Shown here piece by piece: positions 1-7,631 of a stretch of DNA of 64,000 nt; within the stretch, counting starts at the first letter, position 1; each line of letters begins with the position of its first letter. The notes under the pieces were generated by a model, which was not told the origin of the DNA, ran no database searches, and worked only from the letters and a program-made list of their open reading frames with translations. The stretch lies in NCBI RefSeq assembly GCF_011043625.1, contig NZ_JAAKGT010000013.1, forward strand, positions 1 to 64,000. Direction: 5' to 3'. Source of the DNA: Caulobacter sp. 602-2. Its GTDB lineage: Bacteria > Pseudomonadota > Alphaproteobacteria > Caulobacterales > Caulobacteraceae. Made by a program: the position numbers and the translations under genes.

Positions 1-18
1 CAGGGGGGAGGATTTGGC

Positions 19-552
19 CTACGCCCGCACCGCCTCGGCGAACGCCTTCAGGTGCCGGCGCAGGGCTTCGATCGTGCGCTCGTCGGTCAGGACGCCGTCC
101 TCGATCTTGGTGTGGGCCTGGCCGACCAGGACGTCGCCCTGGGGTTCGGTGCGGGCGCCGGCGCGGCGCAGGGACAGGCGAAGGGCGTCCTGGGCGCGCA
201 CCGTTCCGGTCATGCCGGGCGAGGCGCCGACCAGGCAGCACAGCTTGCCCGCCAGCGGCGCGGGCTTGCCGCGCGAGGCCCAGTCGACGGCGTTCTTCAG
301 CACGCCGGTGATCCCGCCGTTGTACTCGGGGCAGGCGATCAGCAGGCCGTCGGCGGCGTGCACCGCCTCCTTCCAGGCGACGACGGCGGCGGGGTCGCCC
401 TCGGCCTCGAGGTCCTGGTCGAAGAAGGGCAGGTCGCGCAGCGAGAACAGGGTGATCGACACGCCCTCGGGCGCCAGCGCCTGCGCGGCGCGCAGGAGGG
501 CGGTGTTGAACGAGCCGGCCCGCAGGCTGCCGGAAATGCCGAGAAGGTTCAT
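19..552 (-). CDS. NADPH-dependent FMN reductase family protein
   Basis: This predicted 177-residue flavodoxin-like protein probably reduces FMN or quinones with NAD(P)H in the cytosol. The N-terminus carries the phosphate-binding loop GISGSLRAGSFN and the middle the PEYNGG motif, both typical of the FMN_red family. An in-frame start 11 codons upstream exists, but the family alignment begins at MNLLGISGS, so the ATG at 552 is chosen. It lies downstream of the ParA gene on the same strand with about 60 bp between them. Its physiological substrate cannot be told from sequence. Confidence 0.85.
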   Translation of the reverse strand: MNLLGISGSLRAGSFNTALLRAAQALAPEGVSITLFSLRDLPFFDQDLEAEGDPAAVVAWKEAVHAADGLLIACPEYNGGITGVLKNAVDWASRGKPAPLAGKLCCLVGASPGMTGTVRAQDALRLSLRRAGARTEPQGDVLVGQAHTKIEDGVLTDERTIEALRRHLKAFAEAVRA

Positions 553-613
553 GCGCGACTCCGAAACTTTAGGAGCCGCGACCATGCCCGCCGCCGGGCG
601 GGCCGGGCAAGGT

Positions 614-1279
614 TCAGCTGGCGCGGGCGGCCGGGACGGCGACCGGCAGGGCCAGCTGGCCGGCGACCTGGGTCCACAGGCGTCCGATCTCCTGGGCGGC
701 GGCGCCGGCGGGCTCCCATTCCAGCACCGAGCGGCCGTGGGCGATCGACTGCTGGAAGGCCGCGCGCGAGCGCAGGCCCACGCTGGCCAGCGGCAGGCCG
801 CAGAACCGCAGCGCCTCGGCGGCCTTGACCACGCTGGCCGGCTCCTGGCCGCCGCGCTTGGCCGGCGCCTGGTTGATGACGATCAGGCCGTTCTTGCCCA
901 GGCGCCGCACGGCCTCGGCCGAACGGGCGACGGCGGCGATGTCGAGGAAGGTGGGCCGGCAGACCAGCAGGCACAGGTCGGCGGTGTTGATGGCGGTGAC
1001 CACGTCGGCCTCGGGCGAGGCGGGCGTGTCGATCAACATCAGGTCCACCCGCTCGTGCTCGGCGTGGTAGCGGGCCTGGAACAGCTTGCCGGCGCTGCTT
1101 TCCAGCAGGGCGGGGCCTTCGCTCTCGCGGCCGCGCAGCACGTCCGACGCCGAACGCTGCGGATCGATGTCCGCCAGGATCGTGCGGCAGCCGGCCAGAT
1201 GGGCGGCGATCGCCAGATTGACGGATAGAGTGGTTTTGCCCGCGCCCCCCTTGCGCGAGATGACGGCCAAGGTCTTCAC
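614..1279 (-). CDS. Orphan ParA-family ATPase
   Basis: This 221-residue P-loop ATPase has the deviant Walker A motif RKGGAGKTT at the N-terminus, ADIDPQRSA as the switch region and LMLIDTPAS as Walker B, so it belongs to the ParA/MinD/Soj superfamily. Members use ATP-driven dimerisation to position DNA or protein cargo. It has no N-terminal DNA-binding domain and no ParB or MipZ-type neighbour, so it is an orphan, not the chromosomal parA. Its cargo is unknown. A consensus DnaA box lies about 40 bp upstream of the start. Confidence 0.85.
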   Translation of the reverse strand: MKTLAVISRKGGAGKTTLSVNLAIAAHLAGCRTILADIDPQRSASDVLRGRESEGPALLESSAGKLFQARYHAEHERVDLMLIDTPASPEADVVTAINTADLCLLVCRPTFLDIAAVARSAEAVRRLGKNGLIVINQAPAKRGGQEPASVVKAAEALRFCGLPLASVGLRSRAAFQQSIAHGRSVLEWEPAGAAAQEIGRLWTQVAGQLALPVAVPAARAS

Positions 1280-1319
1280 GTACGTTTCCTCACCAAGCGC
1301 CCGCGTCCCCCTGTAGGCC

Positions 1320-1328
1320 TGTGGATAA
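1320..1328 (-). promoter_or_regulatory. Consensus DnaA box upstream of the ParA gene
   Basis: The minus strand reads TTATCCACA, a perfect match to the consensus DnaA box. It is a single site in the short region between the ParA gene and the divergent membrane protein gene. One box can occur by chance, and there is no cluster suggesting an origin. Confidence 0.35.
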
Positions 1329-1475
1329 GTAGCGTCGCTCTACGACGTTATCGCAACGTAAATGTCGCGAAGCGGGAATCCCGGCTCAGGCGCCCGCCTG
1401 AACGGCGAAGTTTGGCCGCGAATGCGCAGCGGCCACGCTTTTGACGCCATCGGGGCGCTTGACCCGGCGATAGCC

Positions 1476-2210
1476 ATGCGCGAGGCAGGGGCCGTGATCA
1501 TCCGCCGTCTCATCGATTTCTTCACCAACATGGACGCCCGCGCCTGGCGCGCGGTGGCCGTCTCCTTCGTGCTGTTCGGCGGGGTGGGGATCGTCTTCCT
1601 GTTCGGCGCCCAGCTCCTGGGCCTCGACGGCGAGACCACGGTCGAGCACTGGCTGAGCGCGGCGCATGGCCCCTGGGCCCTGCCGGTGGCGGTGGGCGCC
1701 TTCGCGGCCCTGGCCTTCGTGGGCGTTCCGCAGTTCGTGCTGATCGCCGCCGCGGTGGTGGCCTTCGGGCCGTGGAGCGGCTTCGCCTACAGCTGGATCG
1801 GCACCCTGGTCTCGTCGATGGTCGGCTTCTGGGTCGGCCGGGCGTTCGGCGGCAAGATGCTGGCCAGCCTGCCCAGCGACGGCGTGCACAAGTTCATGAA
1901 GCTGATCGGCAAGAACGGCTTCATGGCCAGCCTGATCGTGCGCCTGGTGCCGTCGGCGCCGTTCATCGTCGTCAACATGGCCGCGGGCGTCACGCCCATG
2001 AAGGTGCGCGACTTCGTCGCCGGCACGGCCATCGGCATCATTCCGAAGATCGCCCTGACCGCCTTCGCCGGCAACACGATCGTCCAGGCGATGCGGGGCG
2101 GCGGCGTGCAGCACTTGATCCTGCTGGTCGTTGCGGCCGCGATCTGGATCGGTGCGGGTTGGGTCGCCCGCAATTGGCTGAAGGCCAAGGAAGAACAAGC
2201 CGACCAATAA
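1476..2210 (+). CDS. TVP38/TMEM64 (DedA-like) membrane protein
   Basis: This predicted 244-residue inner-membrane protein has a SNARE-associated/VTT domain. The visible core is GTLVSSMVGFWVGRAFGG, followed by VRLVPSAPFIVVNMAAG, which matches the conserved GR..G and R..P.xPxxxxN signatures of the family. About five or six hydrophobic segments are present. A longer reading frame begins at 1362, but its first 38 residues are non-hydrophobic and Arg-rich, so the ATG at 1476 is preferred. Relatives are implicated in lipid scrambling or membrane homeostasis; the specific role here is unknown. Confidence 0.8.
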   Translation: MREAGAVIIRRLIDFFTNMDARAWRAVAVSFVLFGGVGIVFLFGAQLLGLDGETTVEHWLSAAHGPWALPVAVGAFAALAFVGVPQFVLIAAAVVAFGPWSGFAYSWIGTLVSSMVGFWVGRAFGGKMLASLPSDGVHKFMKLIGKNGFMASLIVRLVPSAPFIVVNMAAGVTPMKVRDFVAGTAIGIIPKIALTAFAGNTIVQAMRGGGVQHLILLVVAAAIWIGAGWVARNWLKAKEEQADQ

Positions 2211-2218
2211 TCCGGTTT

Positions 2219-2235
2219 GAGGCATTTATTGCCTC
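2219..2235 (+). terminator. Small hairpin after the TVP38-type gene
   Basis: GAGGCA and TGCCTC form a perfect 6-bp stem around TTTAT immediately after the gene. There is no T-run after it, so it is a weak terminator at best. Confidence 0.4.
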
Positions 2236-2306
2236 CGTCGCGGCGAATTGACTGCATTGTGAGCAAACGGCTTGCTGGATTTGGCGTGGTTGGGTAATAC
2301 AACCGC

Positions 2307-2375
2307 ATGTGCCGCGAACGCGACAACCTTCTTCTCCTTGCGCTGGGGCTTAGCCGCCCCTGGGCGTCCGTCTAG
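2307..2375 (+). CDS. leuL: Leucine-rich leader peptide upstream of leuA
   Basis: A 22-codon frame starts ATG TGC CGC and ends TAG 80 bp before leuA. It encodes six leucines, four of them consecutive (codons 8-11, CTT CTT CTC CTT), with further Leu at codons 13 and 15. A run of codons for the end product of the downstream enzyme is the hallmark of transcription attenuation: ribosome stalling under leucine shortage would alter folding of the following RNA. The following RNA has competing inverted repeats but no T-rich terminator, so the leader function is well supported by position and composition while the switching step is not resolved. Confidence 0.7.
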   Translation: MCRERDNLLLLALGLSRPWASV

Positions 2376-2422
2376 CCGCGCGTACGTATCGTCGCGGCCG
2401 GTCGCTCAGGGGACAACCGCCC
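2357..2422 (+). promoter_or_regulatory. Putative leuA attenuator RNA
   Basis: Downstream of the leucine codons two pairings overlap. GCCGCG (2375-2380) pairs with CGCGGC (2393-2398) as a local hairpin, and CCCCTG (2357-2362) pairs with CAGGGG (2407-2412). GGGCG (2362-2366) can also pair with CGCCC (2418-2422). Such mutually exclusive options fit an attenuator, but no U-tract follows, so termination could be Rho-dependent, or control could be translational. Confidence 0.45.
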
Positions 2423-2455
2423 TTCAGCCCTCCGGACCTCGCGAAAGACACCCCC

Positions 2456-4045
2456 ATGACCGCCCCCATCTCGCCCGTCGCCGTTGACTCCAAAATCGGG
2501 TCGGGCCGCGACAACGTCGTCATCTTCGACACCACCATGCGCGACGGCGAGCAGTCGCCCGGCGCCTCGATGTCGCTGGAAGAGAAGCTGGAGCTGGCCA
2601 AGATCCTCGAGGAGATGGGGGTCGACATCATCGAGGCCGGCTTCCCGATCGCCTCGAACGGCGACTTCCAGTCGGTCAACGAAATCGCCAAGATCGTCAA
2701 GAACAGCACGATCGCCGGCCTGTGCCGCGCCCACCAGGTGGATATCGACCGCTGCGCCGAGGCCCTGAAGCCCACCCAGCGCGGCCGCATCCACGTGGTG
2801 ATCGCCACCTCCGACCTGCACATGAAGCACAAGCTGCAGATGGAGCCGGACGCCGTCATCGACGTGATCGCCCGTTCGGTGACCCACGCCCGCAACCTGC
2901 GCGACGACGTCGAGTGGTCGGCCGAGGACGCCACCCGCAGCGACCGCCAGTTCCTGCGCCGCGCCATCGAGACCGCCATCAAGGCGGGCGCCACCACGAT
3001 CAACCTGCCCGACACGGTGGGCTACACCTACCCGTCGGAATACGCCGACCTGTTCAACTGGATGGTCAACAACGTCGAGGGCGCCGACAAGGTGATCTTC
3101 TCGACCCACTGCCACAACGACCTGGGCCTGGCCGTGGCCAACAGCCTGGCCGGCGTGCAGGGCGGGGCGCGCCAGATCGAGTGCGCCATCAACGGCCTGG
3201 GCGAGCGCGCCGGCAACGCTGCGCTGGAAGAAGTGGTGATGGCCCTGAAGGTGCGCGGCGACAAGCTGCCCTTCCAGACCGGCATCGACACCACCCACAT
3301 CACCCGCGCCAGCCGCTACGTATCGGCCATCACCGGCTTCCCGGTGCAGTACAACAAGGCCATCGTCGGCAAGAACGCCTTCGCGCACGAGAGCGGCATC
3401 CACCAGGACGGCATGCTCAAGAACCGCGAGACCTACGAGATCATGACCCCGGAATCGGTCGGCCAGGCGCCGTCCAGCCTGGTCATGGGCAAGCACTCGG
3501 GCAGCCACGCCTTCCGCGCCAAGCTGAAGGACCTGGGCTACGAGCTGGGCCAGAACGCCCTGAAGGAGGCCTTCGGCCGCTTCAAGGACCTGGCCGACCG
3601 CAAGAAGCACGTCTACGACGACGACATCATCGCCCTGGTCGACGACGCCCTGGCGCGCGGCTCGGAAAAGATCCGCGTCTCGCACCTGCGCGTGGTGGCC
3701 GGCACTGACGGCCAGTCGGCCGAGTTGACCCTGGACGTCGACGGCCAGGCCAAGAGCGCCGAGGCCTCGGGCGATGGTCCGGTCGACGCGGTGTTCAACG
3801 CCATCCACAAGATCGTGCCGCACAGCGCCGCCCTGCGCCTGTTCCAGGTGCACGCGGTCACCGAAGGCACCGACGCCCAGGCCCAGGTCTCGGTGCGTCT
3901 GGAAGAGGACGGCCGCATCGCCACCGGCGCGGCCGCCGACACCGACACCCTGACCGCTTCGGCCAAGGCCTACGTCAACGCCCTCAACAACCTTTTCGCC
4001 CGCAAGGAAAAGAGCGCGCCGGCGGCCATCGCCAGCGGCTTCTGA
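2456..4045 (+). CDS. leuA: 2-isopropylmalate synthase
   Basis: LeuA condenses acetyl-CoA with 2-ketoisovalerate, the first committed step of leucine synthesis. The 529-residue length fits the bacterial enzyme. The N-terminal TIM-barrel begins with FDTTMRDGEQSPGASM (about residues 23-38), and the metal-binding HxH lies in STHCHNDLGLA near residue 218. The C-terminal third (about residues 395-515) is the leucine-binding regulatory domain. It is preceded by a leucine-rich leader peptide, so both allosteric feedback and attenuation probably act on this step. It is the only leu gene in the window. Confidence 0.97.
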   Translation: MTAPISPVAVDSKIGSGRDNVVIFDTTMRDGEQSPGASMSLEEKLELAKILEEMGVDIIEAGFPIASNGDFQSVNEIAKIVKNSTIAGLCRAHQVDIDRCAEALKPTQRGRIHVVIATSDLHMKHKLQMEPDAVIDVIARSVTHARNLRDDVEWSAEDATRSDRQFLRRAIETAIKAGATTINLPDTVGYTYPSEYADLFNWMVNNVEGADKVIFSTHCHNDLGLAVANSLAGVQGGARQIECAINGLGERAGNAALEEVVMALKVRGDKLPFQTGIDTTHITRASRYVSAITGFPVQYNKAIVGKNAFAHESGIHQDGMLKNRETYEIMTPESVGQAPSSLVMGKHSGSHAFRAKLKDLGYELGQNALKEAFGRFKDLADRKKHVYDDDIIALVDDALARGSEKIRVSHLRVVAGTDGQSAELTLDVDGQAKSAEASGDGPVDAVFNAIHKIVPHSAALRLFQVHAVTEGTDAQAQVSVRLEEDGRIATGAAADTDTLTASAKAYVNALNNLFARKEKSAPAAIASGF

Positions 4046-4061
4046 TCGGGTCCTGAAACGA

Positions 4062-4086
4062 CATCGCCCGGACGAGCCGGGCGATG
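4062..4086 (+). terminator. Hairpin between leuA and a convergent gene
   Basis: CATCGCCCGG and CCGGGCGATG form a 10-bp perfect stem around a five-base loop between the convergent leuA and the hypothetical gene at 4115-4588. The T-run is absent, but the stem is very stable and could end transcription from either side. Confidence 0.6.
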
Positions 4087-4114
4087 CGTTGCGGACAAGT
4101 GGGGAAGGGCGGCT

Positions 4115-4588
4115 TCAGGCCGCCTTGCGCCAGCCCCAGCGGCGCGTCGCCAGGATCTCGGCGGCGAGGTGCGCCTGCGGCTGCACGTCCAGACCCAGCT
4201 GCGACAGGCCTTCGCACAGGGCCATGCGCTGCTCGGCGTCGACCAGGGCGCCCACGTCGATCACCATCACTCCGCCCGGGCGCAACAGGCCCAGCGTCGA
4301 GGCCGCGGTCGCGCGCATGTCGTCGGCCGTGGGGCAACCCACGACCAGCAGTACGTCGCTGCGCTCGTCGGCGGCCACGCAGGTGGCCCGGCGGGCGATT
4401 TCCACCCGCTGGTAGCCGCGCCGCCACAGCTGTCCCATGGCCTCGGCGGCGTCTGGTCCGGTCACCGCCACGAAGCACAGCGGCGTGGCCTGGGCCAGTT
4501 CCAGCATACGGTCGAGCGTCGGATCGATCCCGTCGGTCGGGACGCCCAGCAGAAACTGAGCGGCTTGACGGAGCGGATGGAGAGACAT
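4115..4588 (-). CDS. Hypothetical protein, Rossmann-like C-terminus
   Basis: This 157-residue protein is not recognised as a named family. The central part LLRPGGVMVIDVGALVDAEQR resembles the strand-loop after the SAM-binding core of class I methyltransferases, but the glycine-rich SAM motif is missing. It ends in a basic tail (RRWGWRKAA). It is divergent from the O-methyltransferase gene at 4712 with about 120 bp between them. It may be a degenerate methyltransferase-like protein; this is inference only. Confidence 0.6.
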   Translation of the reverse strand: MSLHPLRQAAQFLLGVPTDGIDPTLDRMLELAQATPLCFVAVTGPDAAEAMGQLWRRGYQRVEIARRATCVAADERSDVLLVVGCPTADDMRATAASTLGLLRPGGVMVIDVGALVDAEQRMALCEGLSQLGLDVQPQAHLAAEILATRRWGWRKAA

Positions 4589-4711
4589 GGTGAACGCCTT
4601 GTTAGGAAACGCAGCTTATGTGCGCCAACCCCGCTGTTCTGACGCCGCCCCGCGTCAGGGCGCCATTCGTAAACCCGCCGCCGGCGTAAGGGCGGCATAA
4701 GGAGCCAATCG

Positions 4712-5296
4712 ATGGGTTCGACCTTGGAAAACAGCGTTGCTTCGCCGCCCCGCTGGCACGAGATCGCCAGGCGCACCATCGAGGCCGGCTTCGACATGTC
4801 GTCCGAAGCGCGCATCGGCGAAATGCTCCGCACGCTCGCCGTCGGCCGCAAGGCGCTGCTGGAGATGGGCACGGGCACCGGCTCGGCCACCGCCTGGCTG
4901 CTGGACGGCATGGACGAGGACGCGCGCCTGGCCACCGTCGACAACGACCCCAAGGTCCAGGCCGTTGCCCGTGAAGTGCTGGGCGAGGATCCGCGCGTCG
5001 ACTTCATCACCGAGGACGGCGCGGCCTATCTGGCCGGCCAGAGCGACGGCGGCTTCGACCTGATCTTCGCCGACGCCATGCCAGGCAAGTACGAGGGTCT
5101 GGAAGACGCCCTGCGCCTGCTGCAGGTGGGCGGCGTCTACGTGGTCGACGACATGTCGCCCCAGCCGAACTGGCCCGAGGGCCACCAGGCCCGGGTCGAC
5201 GACCTGGTGCTGCGCCTGGCGGGCGATCCGCGCTTCGCGATCGTCGGCATGGACTGGGCCTCGGGCGTGCTGGTGGCGGCCAAGAGAGCGGCATGA
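4712..5296 (+). CDS. Class I SAM-dependent O-methyltransferase
   Basis: This 194-residue protein carries motif I LLEMGTGTGSATAWLLDG, the acidic ribose-binding ATVDNDP, and FDLIFADAMPGKY with VVDDMSPQ, all typical of the Methyltransf_24/O-methyltransferase group. The substrate cannot be inferred. The start has a clear upstream AAGGAG. Its TGA overlaps the ATG of the next gene by four bases (ATGA), so the two are translationally coupled. Confidence 0.85.
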   Translation: MGSTLENSVASPPRWHEIARRTIEAGFDMSSEARIGEMLRTLAVGRKALLEMGTGTGSATAWLLDGMDEDARLATVDNDPKVQAVAREVLGEDPRVDFITEDGAAYLAGQSDGGFDLIFADAMPGKYEGLEDALRLLQVGGVYVVDDMSPQPNWPEGHQARVDDLVLRLAGDPRFAIVGMDWASGVLVAAKRAA

Positions 5297-6171
5297 TCTG
5301 GATCCCCATCACCATCGCCGCCGCGGCCCTGCAGGTCGCCCGCAACGCGGCGCAGCGCTCGGTGATGGGCGGGGCGGGCCCTTGGGGCGCGACCCTCGTG
5401 CGGTTCCTTTTCGGCCTGCCGTTCGCGATCGTCTTCGCCGGGATCGCCTTCCTGGTCACCAAGGACCCGCAGGCGCACCTGACGATGCGCTTCTGGCTGG
5501 CCGCCTTCGCGGGCGCGGGCCTGCAGATGGCGGCGACCGCGGCGCTGCTGGTGGCCATGCAGCGCTCGTCGTTCGCGCTGGGCACCGCCATGCAGCAGAG
5601 CGGCCTGCCGTTCGCGCTGGTCTGGGGCGCGCTGCTGTTCGGTGATCGGATCACCGCCATGCAGTGGGGCGGGGGGCTGGTGGCCACCGCGGGGCTGGCC
5701 GCCCTGTCCTGGCCGCGCGGGGCGGTCGTTCTCAAGCACGGCGCGGTGCTGGCGGGCCTGGGCTCGGGCGCGATGTTCGCGCTGAGCGCCAACTGCTTCC
5801 GCCAGGCCTCGCTGACCTTCGATCCTTCCCACCTGGCCTATTCGGCCTTCGTGACGGTGATGGTCGTCCAGGCCATCCAGTCGGTGGTGCTGACCTCGAT
5901 CCTGCTGGTGCGCAATCCCGACGCCGTGGTCGCCGTGCTGGCGGCCTGGCGCAAGTCGCTGGGCGCGGGCTTCTGCGGCGCGGCCGCCTCGGGCCTGTGG
6001 TTCACGGCCATGGCGCTGTCGCCGGTGGGGCCGGTGAGGGCGGTGGGCGTCGTCGAGATGCCGATGGCGGCCCTGGCCGGACGTCGCCTTTTCGCCGAGC
6101 GGTTGAGCCTGTTTCAGATGGCCGCCGGGGTCGTCACGGCGCTCGGAGTCGTCATGGCCGCGCTCGGCTAG
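5293..6171 (+). CDS. EamA/DMT-family transporter
   Basis: This is a predicted inner-membrane transporter of 292 residues with about ten hydrophobic segments arranged as two EamA-like halves. It contains short conserved turns such as QQSGLPFALVWGALLFGDRI and a C-terminal half ending in MPMAALAGRRLFAERLSL, where the R-x-F-x-E motif is typical. Transporters of this family move small metabolites, often amino acids or nucleotides; the substrate is unknown. It is coupled by a 4-bp overlap to the upstream methyltransferase. Confidence 0.85.
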   Translation: MIWIPITIAAAALQVARNAAQRSVMGGAGPWGATLVRFLFGLPFAIVFAGIAFLVTKDPQAHLTMRFWLAAFAGAGLQMAATAALLVAMQRSSFALGTAMQQSGLPFALVWGALLFGDRITAMQWGGGLVATAGLAALSWPRGAVVLKHGAVLAGLGSGAMFALSANCFRQASLTFDPSHLAYSAFVTVMVVQAIQSVVLTSILLVRNPDAVVAVLAAWRKSLGAGFCGAAASGLWFTAMALSPVGPVRAVGVVEMPMAALAGRRLFAERLSLFQMAAGVVTALGVVMAALG

Positions 6172-6538
6172 AAATAGACACTTTTATGCGTTCCCCCTGC
6201 CGGCTCGCACACGAGTTTGAAACAGGTGAGAAGGCTTGGCGAATAGACCTTGAAATCAACGCTTTCGCGGTGCAAACGGGCGGCGTCTCCCTCACTCTTC
6301 CGGTGGTTGGACGACGGCGCGGCCCGGCGGCGGCGCTCCCGTCGCCACAAGAAGGCGCAAGGCGGGAAGGGACGATGATCCGCGTACGCGGGGAATCATG
6401 TTGTCCTCTTCCTGATTTGCAGTAGGAGCCTTTTTCTCGCCTGCTCCTCCGGTCATTCGGCGGAAAGGGCTCCGCACCCGCGGTCTTCTCCGTGGTTTTT
6501 GACGTCTCGCCCCTTCTACCCCTCAGTCAGGGTTTTCG
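6172..6538. other. Long intergenic region upstream of mreB
   Basis: These 367 bp contain no convincing gene. The stretch 6374-6400 folds as an imperfect hairpin around CGCGTACGCG, and AGGAGC pairs with GCTCCT around 6426-6450. No Caulobacter-type -35/-10 stands out. The region most likely holds the promoter(s) and a structured 5' untranslated leader of the mreBCD-mrdA-rodA operon; a small RNA is possible but not shown. Confidence 0.45.
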
Positions 6539-7582
6539 ATGTTCTCTTCCCTCTTCGGCGTCATCTCGAACGACATCGCCATCGACCTGGGCACCGCCAA
6601 CACCCTGATCTATCAGAAGGGCAAGGGCATCGTGCTGAACGAGCCGTCCGTCGTGGCTCTGCGCAACGTCGGCGGCCGCAAGGTCGTGCACGCCGTCGGC
6701 ATCGAGGCCAAGCAGATGCTGGGCCGCACGCCCGGCCACATGGAAGCCATCCGCCCGATGCGCGATGGCGTCATCGCCGACTTCGAAGTCGCCGAGGAGA
6801 TGATCAAGTACTTCATCCGCAAGGTTCACAACCGCAAGGGCTTCGTGAACCCGAAGGTGATCGTGTGCGTGCCGTCGGGCGCCACCGCCGTGGAACGCCG
6901 CGCCATCAACGACAGCTGCCTGAACGCCGGCGCCCGCCGCGTCGGCCTGATCGACGAGCCGATGGCCGCCGCCATCGGCGCGGGCCTGCCGATCCACGAG
7001 CCGACCGGCTCGATGGTTGTGGACATCGGCGGCGGCACCACCGAGGTGGCCGTTCTGTCGCTGTCGGGCATCGTCTACTCGCGCTCGGTCCGCGTCGGCG
7101 GCGACAAGATGGACGAGGCGATCATCAGCTACATGCGTCGCCACCATAACCTGCTGATCGGCGAGACGACCGCCGAGCGCATCAAGAAGGAAATCGGCAC
7201 TGCCCGGGCCCCGGCCGACGGCGAAGGCCTGTCGATCGACGTCAAGGGCCGCGACCTGATGCAGGGCGTGCCGCGCGAAGTCCGCATCAGCGAAAAGCAG
7301 GCCGCCGACGCCCTGGCCGAACCGGTCGGGCAGATCGTCGAAGCCGTGAAGGTGGCCCTGGAAGCCACCCCGCCGGAACTGGCTTCGGACATCGCCGACA
7401 AGGGCATCATGCTGACCGGCGGCGGCGCGCTGCTGCGCGGCCTGGACGCCGAGATCCGCGACCACACCGGCCTGCCGGTGACCGTGGCCGACGACCCGCT
7501 GTCGTGCGTGGCCCTGGGCTGCGGCAAGGTGCTCGAGCATCCCAAGTGGATGAAGGGCGTCCTGGAATCGACCCTCGCCTAA
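6539..7582 (+). CDS. mreB: Rod-shape-determining actin homologue MreB
   Basis: MreB polymerises on the inner face of the membrane and guides lateral peptidoglycan synthesis. The 347-residue length is standard. The phosphate-1 motif IAIDLGTANTLIY is at the N-terminus, the phosphate-2 motif VVDIGGGTTEVAVLS mid-protein and the adenosine motif MLTGGGALLRGL near the C-terminus. It heads the operon mreB-mreC-mreD-mrdA-rodA, with 49 bp to mreC. The start follows a 367-bp leader region. Confidence 0.98.
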   Translation: MFSSLFGVISNDIAIDLGTANTLIYQKGKGIVLNEPSVVALRNVGGRKVVHAVGIEAKQMLGRTPGHMEAIRPMRDGVIADFEVAEEMIKYFIRKVHNRKGFVNPKVIVCVPSGATAVERRAINDSCLNAGARRVGLIDEPMAAAIGAGLPIHEPTGSMVVDIGGGTTEVAVLSLSGIVYSRSVRVGGDKMDEAIISYMRRHHNLLIGETTAERIKKEIGTARAPADGEGLSIDVKGRDLMQGVPREVRISEKQAADALAEPVGQIVEAVKVALEATPPELASDIADKGIMLTGGGALLRGLDAEIRDHTGLPVTVADDPLSCVALGCGKVLEHPKWMKGVLESTLA

Positions 7583-7631
7583 GCCCTAGTACAATCCGCA
7601 TCGGCGCCGGGGGGCGCCAGGAGAACAGTTC

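Noticed and set aside
1340..1361. Possible second DnaA-like site (TTATCGCAA) near 1350.
   Set aside because: It departs from the consensus at several positions and does not form a cluster, so an origin is not supported.
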